Of a DNA stretch of 64,000 nucleotides, positions 1 through 8,755 are shown piece by piece. A program made the translations under genes and the position numbers. The stretch lies in NCBI GenBank assembly GCA_044224515.1, contig JBGAKH010000002.1, positions 1-64,000 of the forward strand, given 5' to 3'. The notes under the pieces were generated by a model. That model ran no database searches. It was not told where the DNA came from and saw only the letters and a program-made list of their open reading frames with translations. This DNA is from JBBATK01 sp044224515. Lineage in GTDB: Bacteria; Bacteroidota; Ignavibacteria; Kapaibacteriales; NICIL-2. The first letter of the stretch is position 1. Each line of letters begins with the position of its first letter.

Positions 1-1
1 G

Positions 2-120
2 TTTGGTCCGGAAACGCCTGGTCAGTTTTGTCCGGAATCGCCTGGTCAGCTTGGCTCGGAAGGGGTGGTCAGATTGGATCGGAATTGGGTGGTCAGGTTG
101 GACCGGAATCAGGTGGTCAA
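2..120. repeat. Five degenerate 24-bp tandem units, possible insertion-sequence terminus
   Basis: Units lie at 2-25, 26-49, 50-72, 73-96 and 97-120. Each has the core TCCGGAA or TCGGAA followed by a ...GGTGGTCAG / CCTGGTCAG end. The third unit is 23 bp, one base short, so any reading frame through the array shifts there (frame 2 reads FGPETPGQ-type repeats before it, frame 1 IGSELGGQ-type after it). Multiple short degenerate repeats at an end are typical of IS21-family and related elements. The array touches the window edge, so it may be the terminus of an element lying to the left. No transposase is visible, so this reading is inference. Confidence 0.45.
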
Positions 121-630
121 ATTCGTCGGATTATACAAGTGCATGCTCTAGTACTAGATACAATTAAAGGCAAGTATTATACTGCTGAGCCATGCCCTGC
201 GTTGGCCCTCAAAAAAAGCTTCGACTCTAGCGGCAATGAAGTGAGAGCGACCGAAAATGAGACCAAGGCGTGTCCGATTATAGAGTTTACAACAGATCCT
301 AGATTGTTTGATCGAATCATTGACGAACGCTTAGCTGAGTTTGGAAAACACGCTCCGCCGGAGTTAACAGATTCACTTGGTAATCTCCGATTGACAATAG
401 ACGAAACAATGATTGTTGCGCTTAAAATGACGGATCTACAGATGGACAACGCATATGATTACATGCATAGAGACATTACTCTTACCAATTTCGGTCCGCT
501 ACCGTTTGCAGCTACGAATTCAATGGTTCATGATGGTAATCATGTATGGTCTAACTCCGATTACATATCGTACTCCTCACTGAAGTTGCAGATGCAGGGT
601 ATTCTTAACAAGCTGATGCAAATGAGGTAA
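121..630 (+). pseudogene. Truncated ORF fragment of unknown function
   Basis: An open frame runs from the repeat block to a TAA stop at 628-630, giving about 169 residues after the repeats. The nominal ATG at position 28 lies inside the repeats and would translate them, so it is unlikely to be the native start. The remaining peptide (for example FTTDPRLFDRIIDERLAEFG, then a Met-rich end) has ordinary protein-like composition but I do not recognise a family. The simplest reading is the 3' part of a gene whose 5' end was replaced by the repeat-bearing element. It could instead be a small intact gene with an alternative start, or a chance frame. Confidence 0.35.
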
Positions 631-1049
631 AAGTCCTCTGATTACGGGCTATAGTGCCCGACCTCCATCGAGCAACTTGGGTCCATTGTCTCCCGGATAC
701 ATGCACTCTTCATTTCGGGTGGGATAGTGCTTGATTCGCATCACAGGTACTTGTTCTCAGCAGAACATTGCACATCGAGTCCGCCCGATACGTTGTGGTT
801 TACTCAGGTCATGACTTGCTGAAGTCGGCAGACGACAATAATCACAACGTTTGAAGCTTCTTACGTACAATCCATATCAATCTGCGACGAGTGTCGTAGC
901 CCGGACAATGTTAGGTCTCAACTAGAACCACAGAAGGGTAATGTTTGTGCTTGACACGGTTCACACGACCTGAACACAGCACTATCAAGCGCATTGTTGC
1001 TTCGTCTCAGTTCGCAAGTGGGTTACTTGATACGATATATCAGGTGCTC
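631..1049. other. Intergenic stretch, nothing recognised
   Basis: 419 bases without a credible ORF on either strand. I see no strong hairpin with a T-run, no tRNA and no tandem repeat. It separates the truncated fragment from the convergent barrel gene and may be decayed sequence. Confidence 0.5.
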
Positions 1050-1544
1050 CTAAGGATAATACCGTACTCCGGCTGCAAAGTCAAAGGCATTGAAGGTACC
1101 GGGTGAGATATTGATTAGTGGACCGGCCTCTATGAACAACTCTACTGAGGTATTTCTGGGAATGAAATTTACTCCCATTACACCACGAATACCCACACCA
1201 ACGTCACCCGACGCACGCACCCATTTGTGATGTGCATACCACCAGCCATCGTGAAGACCTCCGAAGCCAAAGACAATTCCGGGGCCGGCGTATAGATTGA
1301 CTTGCGAGGAATTAAAAGCATTGAAGTGCCATAGGTAATCCAGTCCTAAACGAACCGAGCCATAGTAGGAGCCACCTATGCCTACGGCAAATGCTGTTGT
1401 AGAACTATTCCAGAACTTCCCTGTAGCGCCTAACGGCTCTCCAACGACAAGGCCGAAACCAAAGTTCTTGCCATGCGGACCACTCGCAAAAGCAAAATAT
1501 GAAGAGCACAGAAGAATAATGGTAAACGATCCTATAGTATTCAT
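1050..1544 (-). CDS. Small outer-membrane beta-barrel protein (BAPKO_0422/DUF3996-like)
   Basis: 164 residues. Residues 1-20 form a signal peptide (hydrophobic IGSFTIILLCSSYFAFA, then a small-residue cleavage site). The mature part is rich in alternating glycine/aromatic strands; GFGLVVGEPLGATGKFW near the N-terminus is the hallmark opening strand of the BAPKO_0422-type barrel family. The protein ends in VRYYP, an aromatic-rich last strand like those recognised by the BAM complex. It should fold as a small barrel in the outer membrane; no substrate can be inferred. It is a single gene with no close co-directional partner. Family assignment rests on the glycine-rich motif and the ending. Confidence 0.7.
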   Translation of the reverse strand: MNTIGSFTIILLCSSYFAFASGPHGKNFGFGLVVGEPLGATGKFWNSSTTAFAVGIGGSYYGSVRLGLDYLWHFNAFNSSQVNLYAGPGIVFGFGGLHDGWWYAHHKWVRASGDVGVGIRGVMGVNFIPRNTSVELFIEAGPLINISPGTFNAFDFAAGVRYYP

Positions 1545-1876
1545 ATTGACACGAGTATTGTAGTTTACACAGCGGTGGGATATATACGTAGGAACCGCAC
1601 TCGATGGATTTCAACCATTGGTCGATGGTATTGCCTCAATTGCCTCATTTGAAACACCGCCTATGATGTCGTACTTGTGTACATTGGAGAATATGCTTCG
1701 TCCTCCCTACCGTAATCCGCCGCAGATTGATCCAGCACTTTAGTGGCAGAGTTATCCACTTGTATCTCGTGAAGTCACTCCAATTATTTAAGTTAATACG
1801 CAGATCGATGAGACTCTCGAGGCGGACGCGTTATACCGACTTTCATGGAATTGATGGCAGGATGGACACGGACACC
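1545..1876. other. Intergenic stretch, nothing recognised
   Basis: 332 bases between two leftward genes. A plus-strand frame at 1727-1954 overlaps the end of the next gene and has no protein-like character. No terminator or repeat is evident. Confidence 0.5.
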
Positions 1877-2464
1877 CTATGCTACCATCGTATCAATCGT
1901 GTCAAGGAGTTTGCTATAGTTGATTGCAGTGGAAATTTTTTCGAGAGCTGTTAACGAGATTGTCGCGGCACTGTCGAACTGCTCGTTTAAAACTGCGGTT
2001 GAAACAACATAGAACTGCCATTGATTCAAATCCAAGGGATTTATTGTGACCGGGTCCTTGTGCGCAAGAAGGCAGAAGACGTAGATATCTGCATGCCGAC
2101 AGGTGGCGCCGACGTACTTGCCTTGTTTTTTATCCCACTCTTGTGCCTTGGCAATGGAAAATCGTGGTTTGGTTTCTTTGACCTGCTCCCAGCTTTGCAC
2201 ATATGCGGAGGTTTTCACCTCGATTCTAAGTCGCGGACTAGGTTCCGGATAATTAAGATCGTATGAGCCCCACTCATCTCGTGCTGTCTCGAATGAGAGC
2301 CCAAGCGCTGTGCCGACGATATACTCAGCGAACGCACCACGGGTAGTATTGCTAAGAATATCTGATGCATACCATGCCCAGAAGCGCAAGAGATTGTATG
2401 AGGGCTGACATGCAGGTATGAGAGGCTCGTTGCCGGTTTTTACTCGAATGCGCTGGTCGTTCAT
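1877..2464 (-). CDS. PD-(D/E)XK nuclease-like hypothetical protein
   Basis: 195 residues, no signal peptide or membrane segment, so cytoplasmic. The order E47 (RGAFAEYIVG), D69 (GSYDLNYP) and E82-V-K84 (LRIEVKTSAY) matches the Glu / Asp / ExK layout of the restriction-endonuclease-like fold. 'EVKTSAYVQSW' is a form I associate with a family of uncharacterised proteins of this length. A DNA-cleaving role is therefore plausible but not shown; specificity cannot be read. It lies 154 bp downstream of, and on the same strand as, a GIY-YIG nuclease-domain gene, so the two could act together in DNA restriction, repair or defence. No methyltransferase is present nearby. Confidence 0.6.
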   Translation of the reverse strand: MNDQRIRVKTGNEPLIPACQPSYNLLRFWAWYASDILSNTTRGAFAEYIVGTALGLSFETARDEWGSYDLNYPEPSPRLRIEVKTSAYVQSWEQVKETKPRFSIAKAQEWDKKQGKYVGATCRHADIYVFCLLAHKDPVTINPLDLNQWQFYVVSTAVLNEQFDSAATISLTALEKISTAINYSKLLDTIDTMVA

Positions 2465-2618
2465 TTAGCTTTCTGAAATAGCTTCACATATCCGATCGTA
2501 TTCGCTGCCTCAATTGTTTGACATGAAGACTCTAGACTCATTACATTTCGAGCTTGCGTGCCGGAGAACTGAACAAGAATTTTGTGGCAGTTGCAGAATA
2601 TTCACGTATGTGCCAACA

Positions 2619-3464
2619 TCAACTCGTCGTTTCTTGAATCTCTTTTAAAGTCATTCCCCCCTTCGTCTTCCAGTCTACACGACCATTTGCGCTTCGACCT
2701 TGGACGACTCCTGCTGCAGTCGACGGCGACGCAAACACATAGTCTTGTGTGAAGGTATAGCCACTACCGTTTGACTGCAACACGCCGTTTGCGATTAGTG
2801 CATTTCGCAGCTCGACGAGATATCCATGACAAGAAGGTACAGTGTGCTGAGCCGCTGTACTGTTAGAGAATACGACAAAGCCGTCCTGAGTGTCCATGCC
2901 TTCTGCACTGACTCCCTTTGCTGATAAGAAAAGGTGTTGAGCGCCTGGACGAACATGAGGTGCAGCATTAAACACACTCAGTCCCAAAATTGGAAAGCAA
3001 AGAAGCATTTCAGTAAGAAAACCCTCAGCGTCTGCGGCGTCTGCTTCTGATAAGGAAGGCAACGCCGGAGCGTTGCCGTTTTCTAACACGCTGCGTTTAG
3101 AGGTCGATGCCATTGATACCAATTTCGACTCAATGTATTGAACGTGCGCTTTGTTAAGGTTTTCGTCCTTGCTCGTAAATGCGATACATGTCGTCCAAAA
3201 GTCCTTCTTACTTACATGCTGTTCCAACCTCGGCTTGATTGGATCACCTTCACCCACGTAAATCCGTGGTAGACCAGATTCTTCCGGAGGTCCGACAAGA
3301 ACATAAACACCGGTCCGAGTTATCTCTTTTCGAGACTTAGCCTCTGCAAAAAGTACTCTTGGAATCACAATCCCTGATCCGCTCCAATTGGACTTCTCGA
3401 TTGTTCGAATCCCATCAGGATCTCCGGTTGGCAGAAATATTTTGATTGAATATGGTCGTGTCAT
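2619..3464 (-). CDS. GIY-YIG domain protein with C-terminal DUF4357
   Basis: 281 residues. The N-terminal half carries a GIY-YIG nuclease core: TGVYVLVG (residues 51-58) as the GIY strand, IYVGEGD (68-74) as the YIG strand, Arg79 in KPRLEQH, and Glu112 in YIESKL as the metal-binding glutamate. All key residues appear present. The last ~60 residues (FTQDYVFASPSTAAGVV...) match the DUF4357 module commonly fused behind GIY-YIG domains and sometimes found on restriction-modification proteins. A single-strand nicking or double-strand cleavage activity is expected from the family; the target is unknown. It is the upstream gene of a probable pair with the PD-(D/E)XK-like gene at 1877-2464. Confidence 0.8.
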   Translation of the reverse strand: MTRPYSIKIFLPTGDPDGIRTIEKSNWSGSGIVIPRVLFAEAKSRKEITRTGVYVLVGPPEESGLPRIYVGEGDPIKPRLEQHVSKKDFWTTCIAFTSKDENLNKAHVQYIESKLVSMASTSKRSVLENGNAPALPSLSEADAADAEGFLTEMLLCFPILGLSVFNAAPHVRPGAQHLFLSAKGVSAEGMDTQDGFVVFSNSTAAQHTVPSCHGYLVELRNALIANGVLQSNGSGYTFTQDYVFASPSTAAGVVQGRSANGRVDWKTKGGMTLKEIQETTS

Positions 3465-3982
3465 AGAGTACTTAAAATATCGGTACAGCTCACATTCGTG
3501 TCAACGTATAGTCGTGTCGAAGAGATCCAGCTGAGTTACTACTAATCGGAGACTGTGGTGCGCACACGGCTTATTTATCGTGAAAATTCGATAGTGGCAT
3601 GACTTCAAATCGTTGAGGGTATAGACCACTTAGAACGGCAAACTAACTACAGTTAATGATAAAAGTGCAGAATCCGCTCTGCCTTCAACTAGTCAGCCGC
3701 GGATTGAACTAGCAGCTGGACGGCAAATCATTCCAAACGTTTCTCGTGTAAGCTTGCTAATGCTTACGCTTACAACGCAGCTAAGCTGCAACGAAGGAGG
3801 CGGATTCGATCATCCAAGATTAATAAACTTGATTAGTCAGTGTGTGCGACTTCTTCACAACGTTGCCTCTACGCACACCCCGCAATCTGAGAGCGTCTTC
3901 GAGTCTGCTTGTCCACACTGTCTTTTATCACAGCGTCAAAACCCTGGCAATTTCTTATCAGGAGCTCTAGAACATTGTTCGC
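3465..3982. other. Intergenic stretch, no gene supported
   Basis: 518 bases. A plus-strand frame (3754-4146) begins here but runs into the DUF1990 gene antisense and has no recognisable content. The stretch includes the promoter region of the leftward GIY-YIG gene. No hairpin with a U-tract or repeat was found. Confidence 0.5.
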
Positions 3983-4627
3983 TCACTCAAATTGATTGCA
4001 CCTGGTTGCCAAGAACTGACTCTGCGCCCGCCTCTTCACATACTCTAACGCCCGTCTCGTACAGTACGTCTGATAGGGTACAGAAAACAACGGACCCAAC
4101 ATTTTCGCCACGAATGTGCCTGGAGTTGAGAGTGTGTCAATCTTGAAATGGAGACCCTGATGACGTTGTTCGATGACGAAGGTCGATACTCCTCTTTCGA
4201 CATGTCCCTCCAGTGTCTCGTAGCTGAAGCCAATTCGCTGCGGCTCATGAATGATCTCTGACACCCTTACGCCGAAAATCAATTTTTGTGAAAACATGCG
4301 AGTGGGCGGTATATATACCTGCTGCACAATAGTGTCGCCAACTTGCATTTCTCGGCCGACGACGCTCCACTCCGTGAGAGAGGTCATTATAGAAGGGGGA
4401 AAAATGTCGTACGCCATGATGAAAGAGCTATCGAGCTTAACGGCACTAGCCTCCAGGCTAAGGGCAATCGTCGAGGACGCCACATGCAAACGCTGTACGT
4501 CATACTGCATGACGGGAGTATGCCTAAGGCGTTCAAGATGGTTATTGAGCGATTGTTCTTGATCTCTAAGATAGATTCTCATTCCTAGCGTTGAAATAGT
4601 ACTGACAAGCAGATGGATGCGGAACAA
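3983..4627 (-). CDS. DUF1990 family protein
   Basis: 214 residues. The region from about residue 70 on carries the DUF1990 pattern: FPPSIM (equivalent to the family's 'FPPGW'), a 'VGDTIVQQVYI' strand, and then IHEPQRIGFSYETLEGHVERG (here residues ~123-143), which is the family signature ('rFGFaYGTLpGHpErGEE'). The end, YVKRRAQSQF, is basic. DUF1990 proteins are small, cytoplasmic and of unknown function, with a predicted lipocalin/SRPBCC-like ligand-binding fold. The first ~20 residues are hydrophobic and may reflect an overlong start; a start at Met16 is possible. Stand-alone gene. Confidence 0.75.
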   Translation of the reverse strand: MFRIHLLVSTISTLGMRIYLRDQEQSLNNHLERLRHTPVMQYDVQRLHVASSTIALSLEASAVKLDSSFIMAYDIFPPSIMTSLTEWSVVGREMQVGDTIVQQVYIPPTRMFSQKLIFGVRVSEIIHEPQRIGFSYETLEGHVERGVSTFVIEQRHQGLHFKIDTLSTPGTFVAKMLGPLFSVPYQTYCTRRALEYVKRRAQSQFLATRCNQFE

Positions 4628-4856
4628 ATCATATGCATTGGTGATTCAGCTGCATAAATAACACAAGATCTGCATAGTTAAGGTTTGCTTCTTTCTCAAT
4701 CCGGGAGTTGCGTGTTCCAAGTGCTTCTGACATCGCATACCAGGATTTGAGTAAGCATAGAGAGTTTAATTAAAAACTTGGAAGGTCTACTATTTAACTC
4801 TGTTAATCCGTAATTCCCTAATTTCAATCGCTCCTCACATTATCACAGGCACCACA

Positions 4857-7118
4857 ATGCCACGCAGCTTACGCCGAATTTTGATGGTCTGTGTTTGTTT
4901 ACTTTTCGCCTCACATCTCCACGCTCAGAAAGTACTCTGGAGCGGGGGACTTCGCGATACACCCGGCGGACAACTTGTCTCCATAAGCCCGGACAGTTCA
5001 ATGGTTGCGCTGTCGGGAGTTTCCGGTGTTGGAGTGTATTCAACTACACTCCCCATGAAACTCCTACATGAATTTGACGCAGGCTGGAGTTTTGAGAGGA
5101 CCTTGGCCTGCTTTGACATTGACGGCACACACTTGTATGTGTACTACTCCGCTAAAAATCGCATCATCCGTTACTTGACTTCAACGATGCAACCAGTGGA
5201 TACCCTGCGAGTCGCTACGGACTTTTTACTCAAAAGAGAAGTTCTCGCCGGCACTCTGCAATACAATCCCATCGACACTTCCATTCATTGCTTTGTCGAA
5301 CAACTAAGCGTAGGCAAGATGCTCAGAGCAAGGATTAAGCTGGGCCAGACAGAGGCCACAGTTTCTCTGCTCGATAGTCTGTACTCAAACTACGACGTAG
5401 GTAGCACGCAATTTCTTTGCGATCTAAATTTCGACTTCACAACACTGTTGGTGCGCGAACGTCCAAGCGGACACATCGTCGACAGTCTCATCCCAACTTG
5501 CTTTGTTAGCTGTGCTGCTGCCAATGAACGCTACGTTGTCTATACAAACATCAAAGACACTTTAGTGGTGTGGGATCGCAAGCTTCGAAGCATCCACATG
5601 CTGTATGTCGGTGCTCTGTCACCATACAATGTTCGAGAAAGCTTCAATCTGCCGCCGCTGCGATTGGGCTTTATAGGCAGTAACATCTTAATCTTCTCGT
5701 TTGCGAATACCGTCTTGTTTCAGTTGGAAGCAAAAAGCACCATAACAACATTACCCTTTGGCTGCGCAAGTTGGATGCCACTGCTGGGGCAAAAAAGATT
5801 ATTACTTCTACCACTCAACACCTTTTTTAGTTACTGCGATGTTGGTGAAATGCCAGTACCTCTTAGTGATTTACTTCAAGCAGCGTACACGCAAATACAC
5901 TTTGACGGAACCATACTCGATGACAACGCAGACGATCGCCTTGTTCCCATGCCGGAGGCGGTAGAATATTCATGGAATGGAGAGATCATCGCGGTGCAGC
6001 AAAGCAACTACCTTACGAAGATTGCGAACACATCAAATGGTTCCGTGCGATGTCATATAGAGGCAACAGGGGTGCTGAGTGCGGATGCTGAGGTTCTTTA
6101 CTCTGCGACAACTGACACCATAGTAGCCTATTCCACCTTGGACGCCCAGCGATTGTTTTCTTTTGGCATTCTTCCGCACGTCGCTCAACCTGTTCTGATT
6201 GCGAGCTCGGATGGGTCGATGATCTGCGCTTACTCGGCCACACAGGCCGAGATCTATTCCACAAAGGGCGTTCGCTTGCAATCACTACAACTGCCGCAGG
6301 GTTTTCGTTGCAGTTCGCTGCACTTTTGCGACAAGGACAGAGCTCTTGCCCTGCTCGGCGAGAGAAGCGAGCTCTACAGATATACTATAAGCAGCGATGC
6401 TTGGAGCTCTAATCTTCTTAACCGCGACACAGCTAGTAGCTTTCGTCCTTCACACGCGTGCTTTTCACGAGATGGATCTACACTCGCGCTAAATACCTAC
6501 TCCGCGCTTTCAGGAGGAACGCTCTGTTCGGTGTATCGCACAACCAATGGGTCACTCGTTTATCAGGTGGCAGCCCAGCCCATGCAATCAATTTGCTCAC
6601 AAGTACTTTCTCATGACGGACGATTTCTCTTTCTCGACATCCACAATGATGACCATATAATCCGTTCGACAGACTTTGATGTGCACGATTGTCGTGCCGC
6701 TATACTGCGCTCTCACACCAATACCCATTCGACCAGTGCCGGCTCGTCAACCATCGCTATATCGTGCATGCATCGCGCACTATCCCCCGATGAAAGCAGC
6801 ATGGTCGTTTGGCAAGATTGTACCAGTCCCATCCGCTGTGTAGAGCAGACTATTGTGGGAGTAGAAGACGAGGAAGCAATCGCATCGAACAATTCACATT
6901 GCTATGTATACCGGGGCGTCCTACACCTTCCCTCAGATTGCGGAGTCTTGCTCGGCATCACTATCCACAACATGCTCGGACACGTTCTCTACAGTGCACA
7001 AGGCAGCGCAGCACAACAGTCTACTATCGATGTGAGTTGCATGGCGGTTGGGGCTTATGTTGTGCGATCTACCTATGACAATGGTCACATTAAAAGTGAG
7101 GTCGTAGTTATCTACTAA
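4857..7118 (+). CDS. Secreted beta-propeller-like protein with T9SS C-terminal domain
   Basis: 753 residues. Residues 1-23 are a signal peptide (basic start, hydrophobic ILMVCVCLLFASHL, cleavage after HAQ). The body contains repeated WD40/YVTN-like blades of the 'ISPDSSMVALSG' and 'FSRDGSTLALN' kind. The last ~75 residues (LLGITIHNMLGHVLYSAQ ... GAYVVRSTYD ... VVVIY) form a T9SS type-A sorting domain, so the protein should pass the inner membrane by Sec and reach the surface through T9SS, with the tail cleaved. The canonical 'PNP' is not obvious. It resembles the products at 36996-39299 and 41543-44272 in length, blade style and tail, so these are probably paralogues. The role is unknown; such propellers usually bind proteins or glycans. 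Confidence 0.75.
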   Translation: MPRSLRRILMVCVCLLFASHLHAQKVLWSGGLRDTPGGQLVSISPDSSMVALSGVSGVGVYSTTLPMKLLHEFDAGWSFERTLACFDIDGTHLYVYYSAKNRIIRYLTSTMQPVDTLRVATDFLLKREVLAGTLQYNPIDTSIHCFVEQLSVGKMLRARIKLGQTEATVSLLDSLYSNYDVGSTQFLCDLNFDFTTLLVRERPSGHIVDSLIPTCFVSCAAANERYVVYTNIKDTLVVWDRKLRSIHMLYVGALSPYNVRESFNLPPLRLGFIGSNILIFSFANTVLFQLEAKSTITTLPFGCASWMPLLGQKRLLLLPLNTFFSYCDVGEMPVPLSDLLQAAYTQIHFDGTILDDNADDRLVPMPEAVEYSWNGEIIAVQQSNYLTKIANTSNGSVRCHIEATGVLSADAEVLYSATTDTIVAYSTLDAQRLFSFGILPHVAQPVLIASSDGSMICAYSATQAEIYSTKGVRLQSLQLPQGFRCSSLHFCDKDRALALLGERSELYRYTISSDAWSSNLLNRDTASSFRPSHACFSRDGSTLALNTYSALSGGTLCSVYRTTNGSLVYQVAAQPMQSICSQVLSHDGRFLFLDIHNDDHIIRSTDFDVHDCRAAILRSHTNTHSTSAGSSTIAISCMHRALSPDESSMVVWQDCTSPIRCVEQTIVGVEDEEAIASNNSHCYVYRGVLHLPSDCGVLLGITIHNMLGHVLYSAQGSAAQQSTIDVSCMAVGAYVVRSTYDNGHIKSEVVVIY

Positions 7119-7492
7119 TTTATGTGATGTGGAAACTCGGCGATTCAATTCGTGGCTTGTGTTCGGACAACATCTCAGCACAATTTTTTTTCTGCATAGT
7201 CTTCAGTGCGCCTGTTCCTTCTACTCCCATCTTGACAGGGGATTACATGCATGTACCGGCGGGCGCGCAGCGACCGCATAAAGAAAAAGCCATTGTGAAT
7301 ACAATGAAGTTATCATCAAGGGATTTGTGACGAGTGCAGCTTGTCGTTTGCTCGTCGTCCGATATACAACAACCCACTGAGACGCTGATTCGGCACCGCT
7401 TCGGTCTACCCTTTGCAACTTTCCACTCCTGAACATCGTTGCACCGCTAGCTCTTACTTTTGTACCTACACCATCACCAAGGGTCAGCACCT
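7119..7492. other. Intergenic stretch upstream of the coiled-coil/glycosyltransferase operon
   Basis: 374 bases with no supported gene. It should hold the promoter of the three-gene operon that follows. I see no convincing operator or terminator. Confidence 0.45.
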
Positions 7493-8755
7493 ATGTACTC
7501 TGTCGATGATTTTCTTCAGCGAGCTGCTACGCAGCTCAAGGCTTACGAGAACGAAGGCTCAAACCTGCAGAGCCTCATCACGCAGAACCAACAACGTCGC
7601 GCCGAGCTACAGCAGCGACTCAACGACAGCTATGTGAATCTTTGCGCCACGGTTTTACCTACGCCCACTGCAGAGTCGCTCGGCCAACTTTCATCGACGA
7701 TCAGTGCGCCGCGTATTGCGCAGTTGTGGACGGAAATGCAACGTCGTCAGCAGCAATTGCAGTCGGAGATCCGCGAGGTTGAAGCGGATGACGAGTATCA
7801 AAAGCGGTCGGCTCTAACAATGCCGCATACAGGCGTGTTGAGCTCGCAAATCGAAGAGATCGAACCGATGTATGCTCGTCTACAGCAAGAGCTCGACCAC
7901 ATGAACGCTATGCCACGTCTTCAACACCTCATTGCGTCGGGATATGGCACCTCCCGTTATCCGCACACGGGCTTTTTACGCTTTTTCAATAGTGAGTACC
8001 TGCAAGATTGGAAAGCCGGTGACTCCATTCTCGAACAACTCGGAGCAAGCTCATTCCTGGACGTAGCCGCGCGCTACTCCGAGCTTCGCAATCAAACCAA
8101 AACGCTATCAGACTCACTCACTGATCTCCGCGCACAACTCCAACGTGTGCAGTCCAAAGTACAAGAACACGATCGTGATGTCGACGAGCTCGCTCACCTT
8201 CTCGATGCGCTGCGATTAGAAGTTGGTCGTGAATTGGCAGTGTTCGTGCAAGCCCGCAAGGAAGCCGCCGCAGCATCTCTTCCCAATGGAGAAGAGGCAC
8301 TCAAGCTCTATGCAGTAATCGACGGTATGAAACACCAGATTGAGTATCTAGATCAGTTAATGGTTAAAATCTCTGGGGATGTGAGTGATCTCAATCAACG
8401 CGCGGACAAGCTTCGTATGGAGAAAGCACGCTATGAAGGCGACCGACATCGCTTCCGCAATAAGTCCTTCACCAACGAGCAATTCGCGCATCGCTTCGGT
8501 AATGAACGTTACAGTAGAGCGTACAATCGTTACAACCGTATGGGCGAAACAATCTATGTCTTCAACGACTACTATCGCCCTTCACTCTTCCAAGAGTTCC
8601 TTTGGTGGGATGTCATGACCGATGGACGTCTCGACGGAAACTTTATTCCGGAAGTCAGTAGCTACTACAACGCGCATCCTGATTATGACTACGAACGCGA
8701 TACGAGTTCAAATGATTCTGACTCTCAATCAGGTGGCTGGAGCGACGTCAGCTAA
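7493..8755 (+). CDS. Coiled-coil protein, first gene of a glycosyltransferase operon
   Basis: 420 residues from the ATG at 7493 (MYSVDDFLQR); an in-frame ATG 33 bases upstream adds a His-rich peptide without support. Two long coiled-coil stretches are visible (roughly residues 5-140 and 195-335), rich in Gln, Glu, Arg and Leu heptads, separated by a globular-looking segment around ASGYGTSRYPHTGFLRFF. The C-terminal ~90 residues are rich in Tyr, Arg and Asp (RFGNERYSRAYNRYNRMG) and end in an Asp/Ser-rich tail. No signal peptide, so probably cytoplasmic. The stop codon overlaps the next start by one base (TAATG at 8753-8757), implying translational coupling with the glycosyltransferase. I do not recognise the family; a scaffold role is possible. 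Confidence 0.65.
   Translation: MYSVDDFLQRAATQLKAYENEGSNLQSLITQNQQRRAELQQRLNDSYVNLCATVLPTPTAESLGQLSSTISAPRIAQLWTEMQRRQQQLQSEIREVEADDEYQKRSALTMPHTGVLSSQIEEIEPMYARLQQELDHMNAMPRLQHLIASGYGTSRYPHTGFLRFFNSEYLQDWKAGDSILEQLGASSFLDVAARYSELRNQTKTLSDSLTDLRAQLQRVQSKVQEHDRDVDELAHLLDALRLEVGRELAVFVQARKEAAAASLPNGEEALKLYAVIDGMKHQIEYLDQLMVKISGDVSDLNQRADKLRMEKARYEGDRHRFRNKSFTNEQFAHRFGNERYSRAYNRYNRMGETIYVFNDYYRPSLFQEFLWWDVMTDGRLDGNFIPEVSSYYNAHPDYDYERDTSSNDSDSQSGGWSDVS

Noticed and set aside
1727..1954. 75-residue plus-strand ORF
   Set aside because: Overlaps the end of the PD-(D/E)XK-like gene and is Arg/His-rich without structure.
3754..4146. 130-residue plus-strand ORF
   Set aside because: Overlaps the well-supported DUF1990 gene antisense, and has no protein-like pattern.
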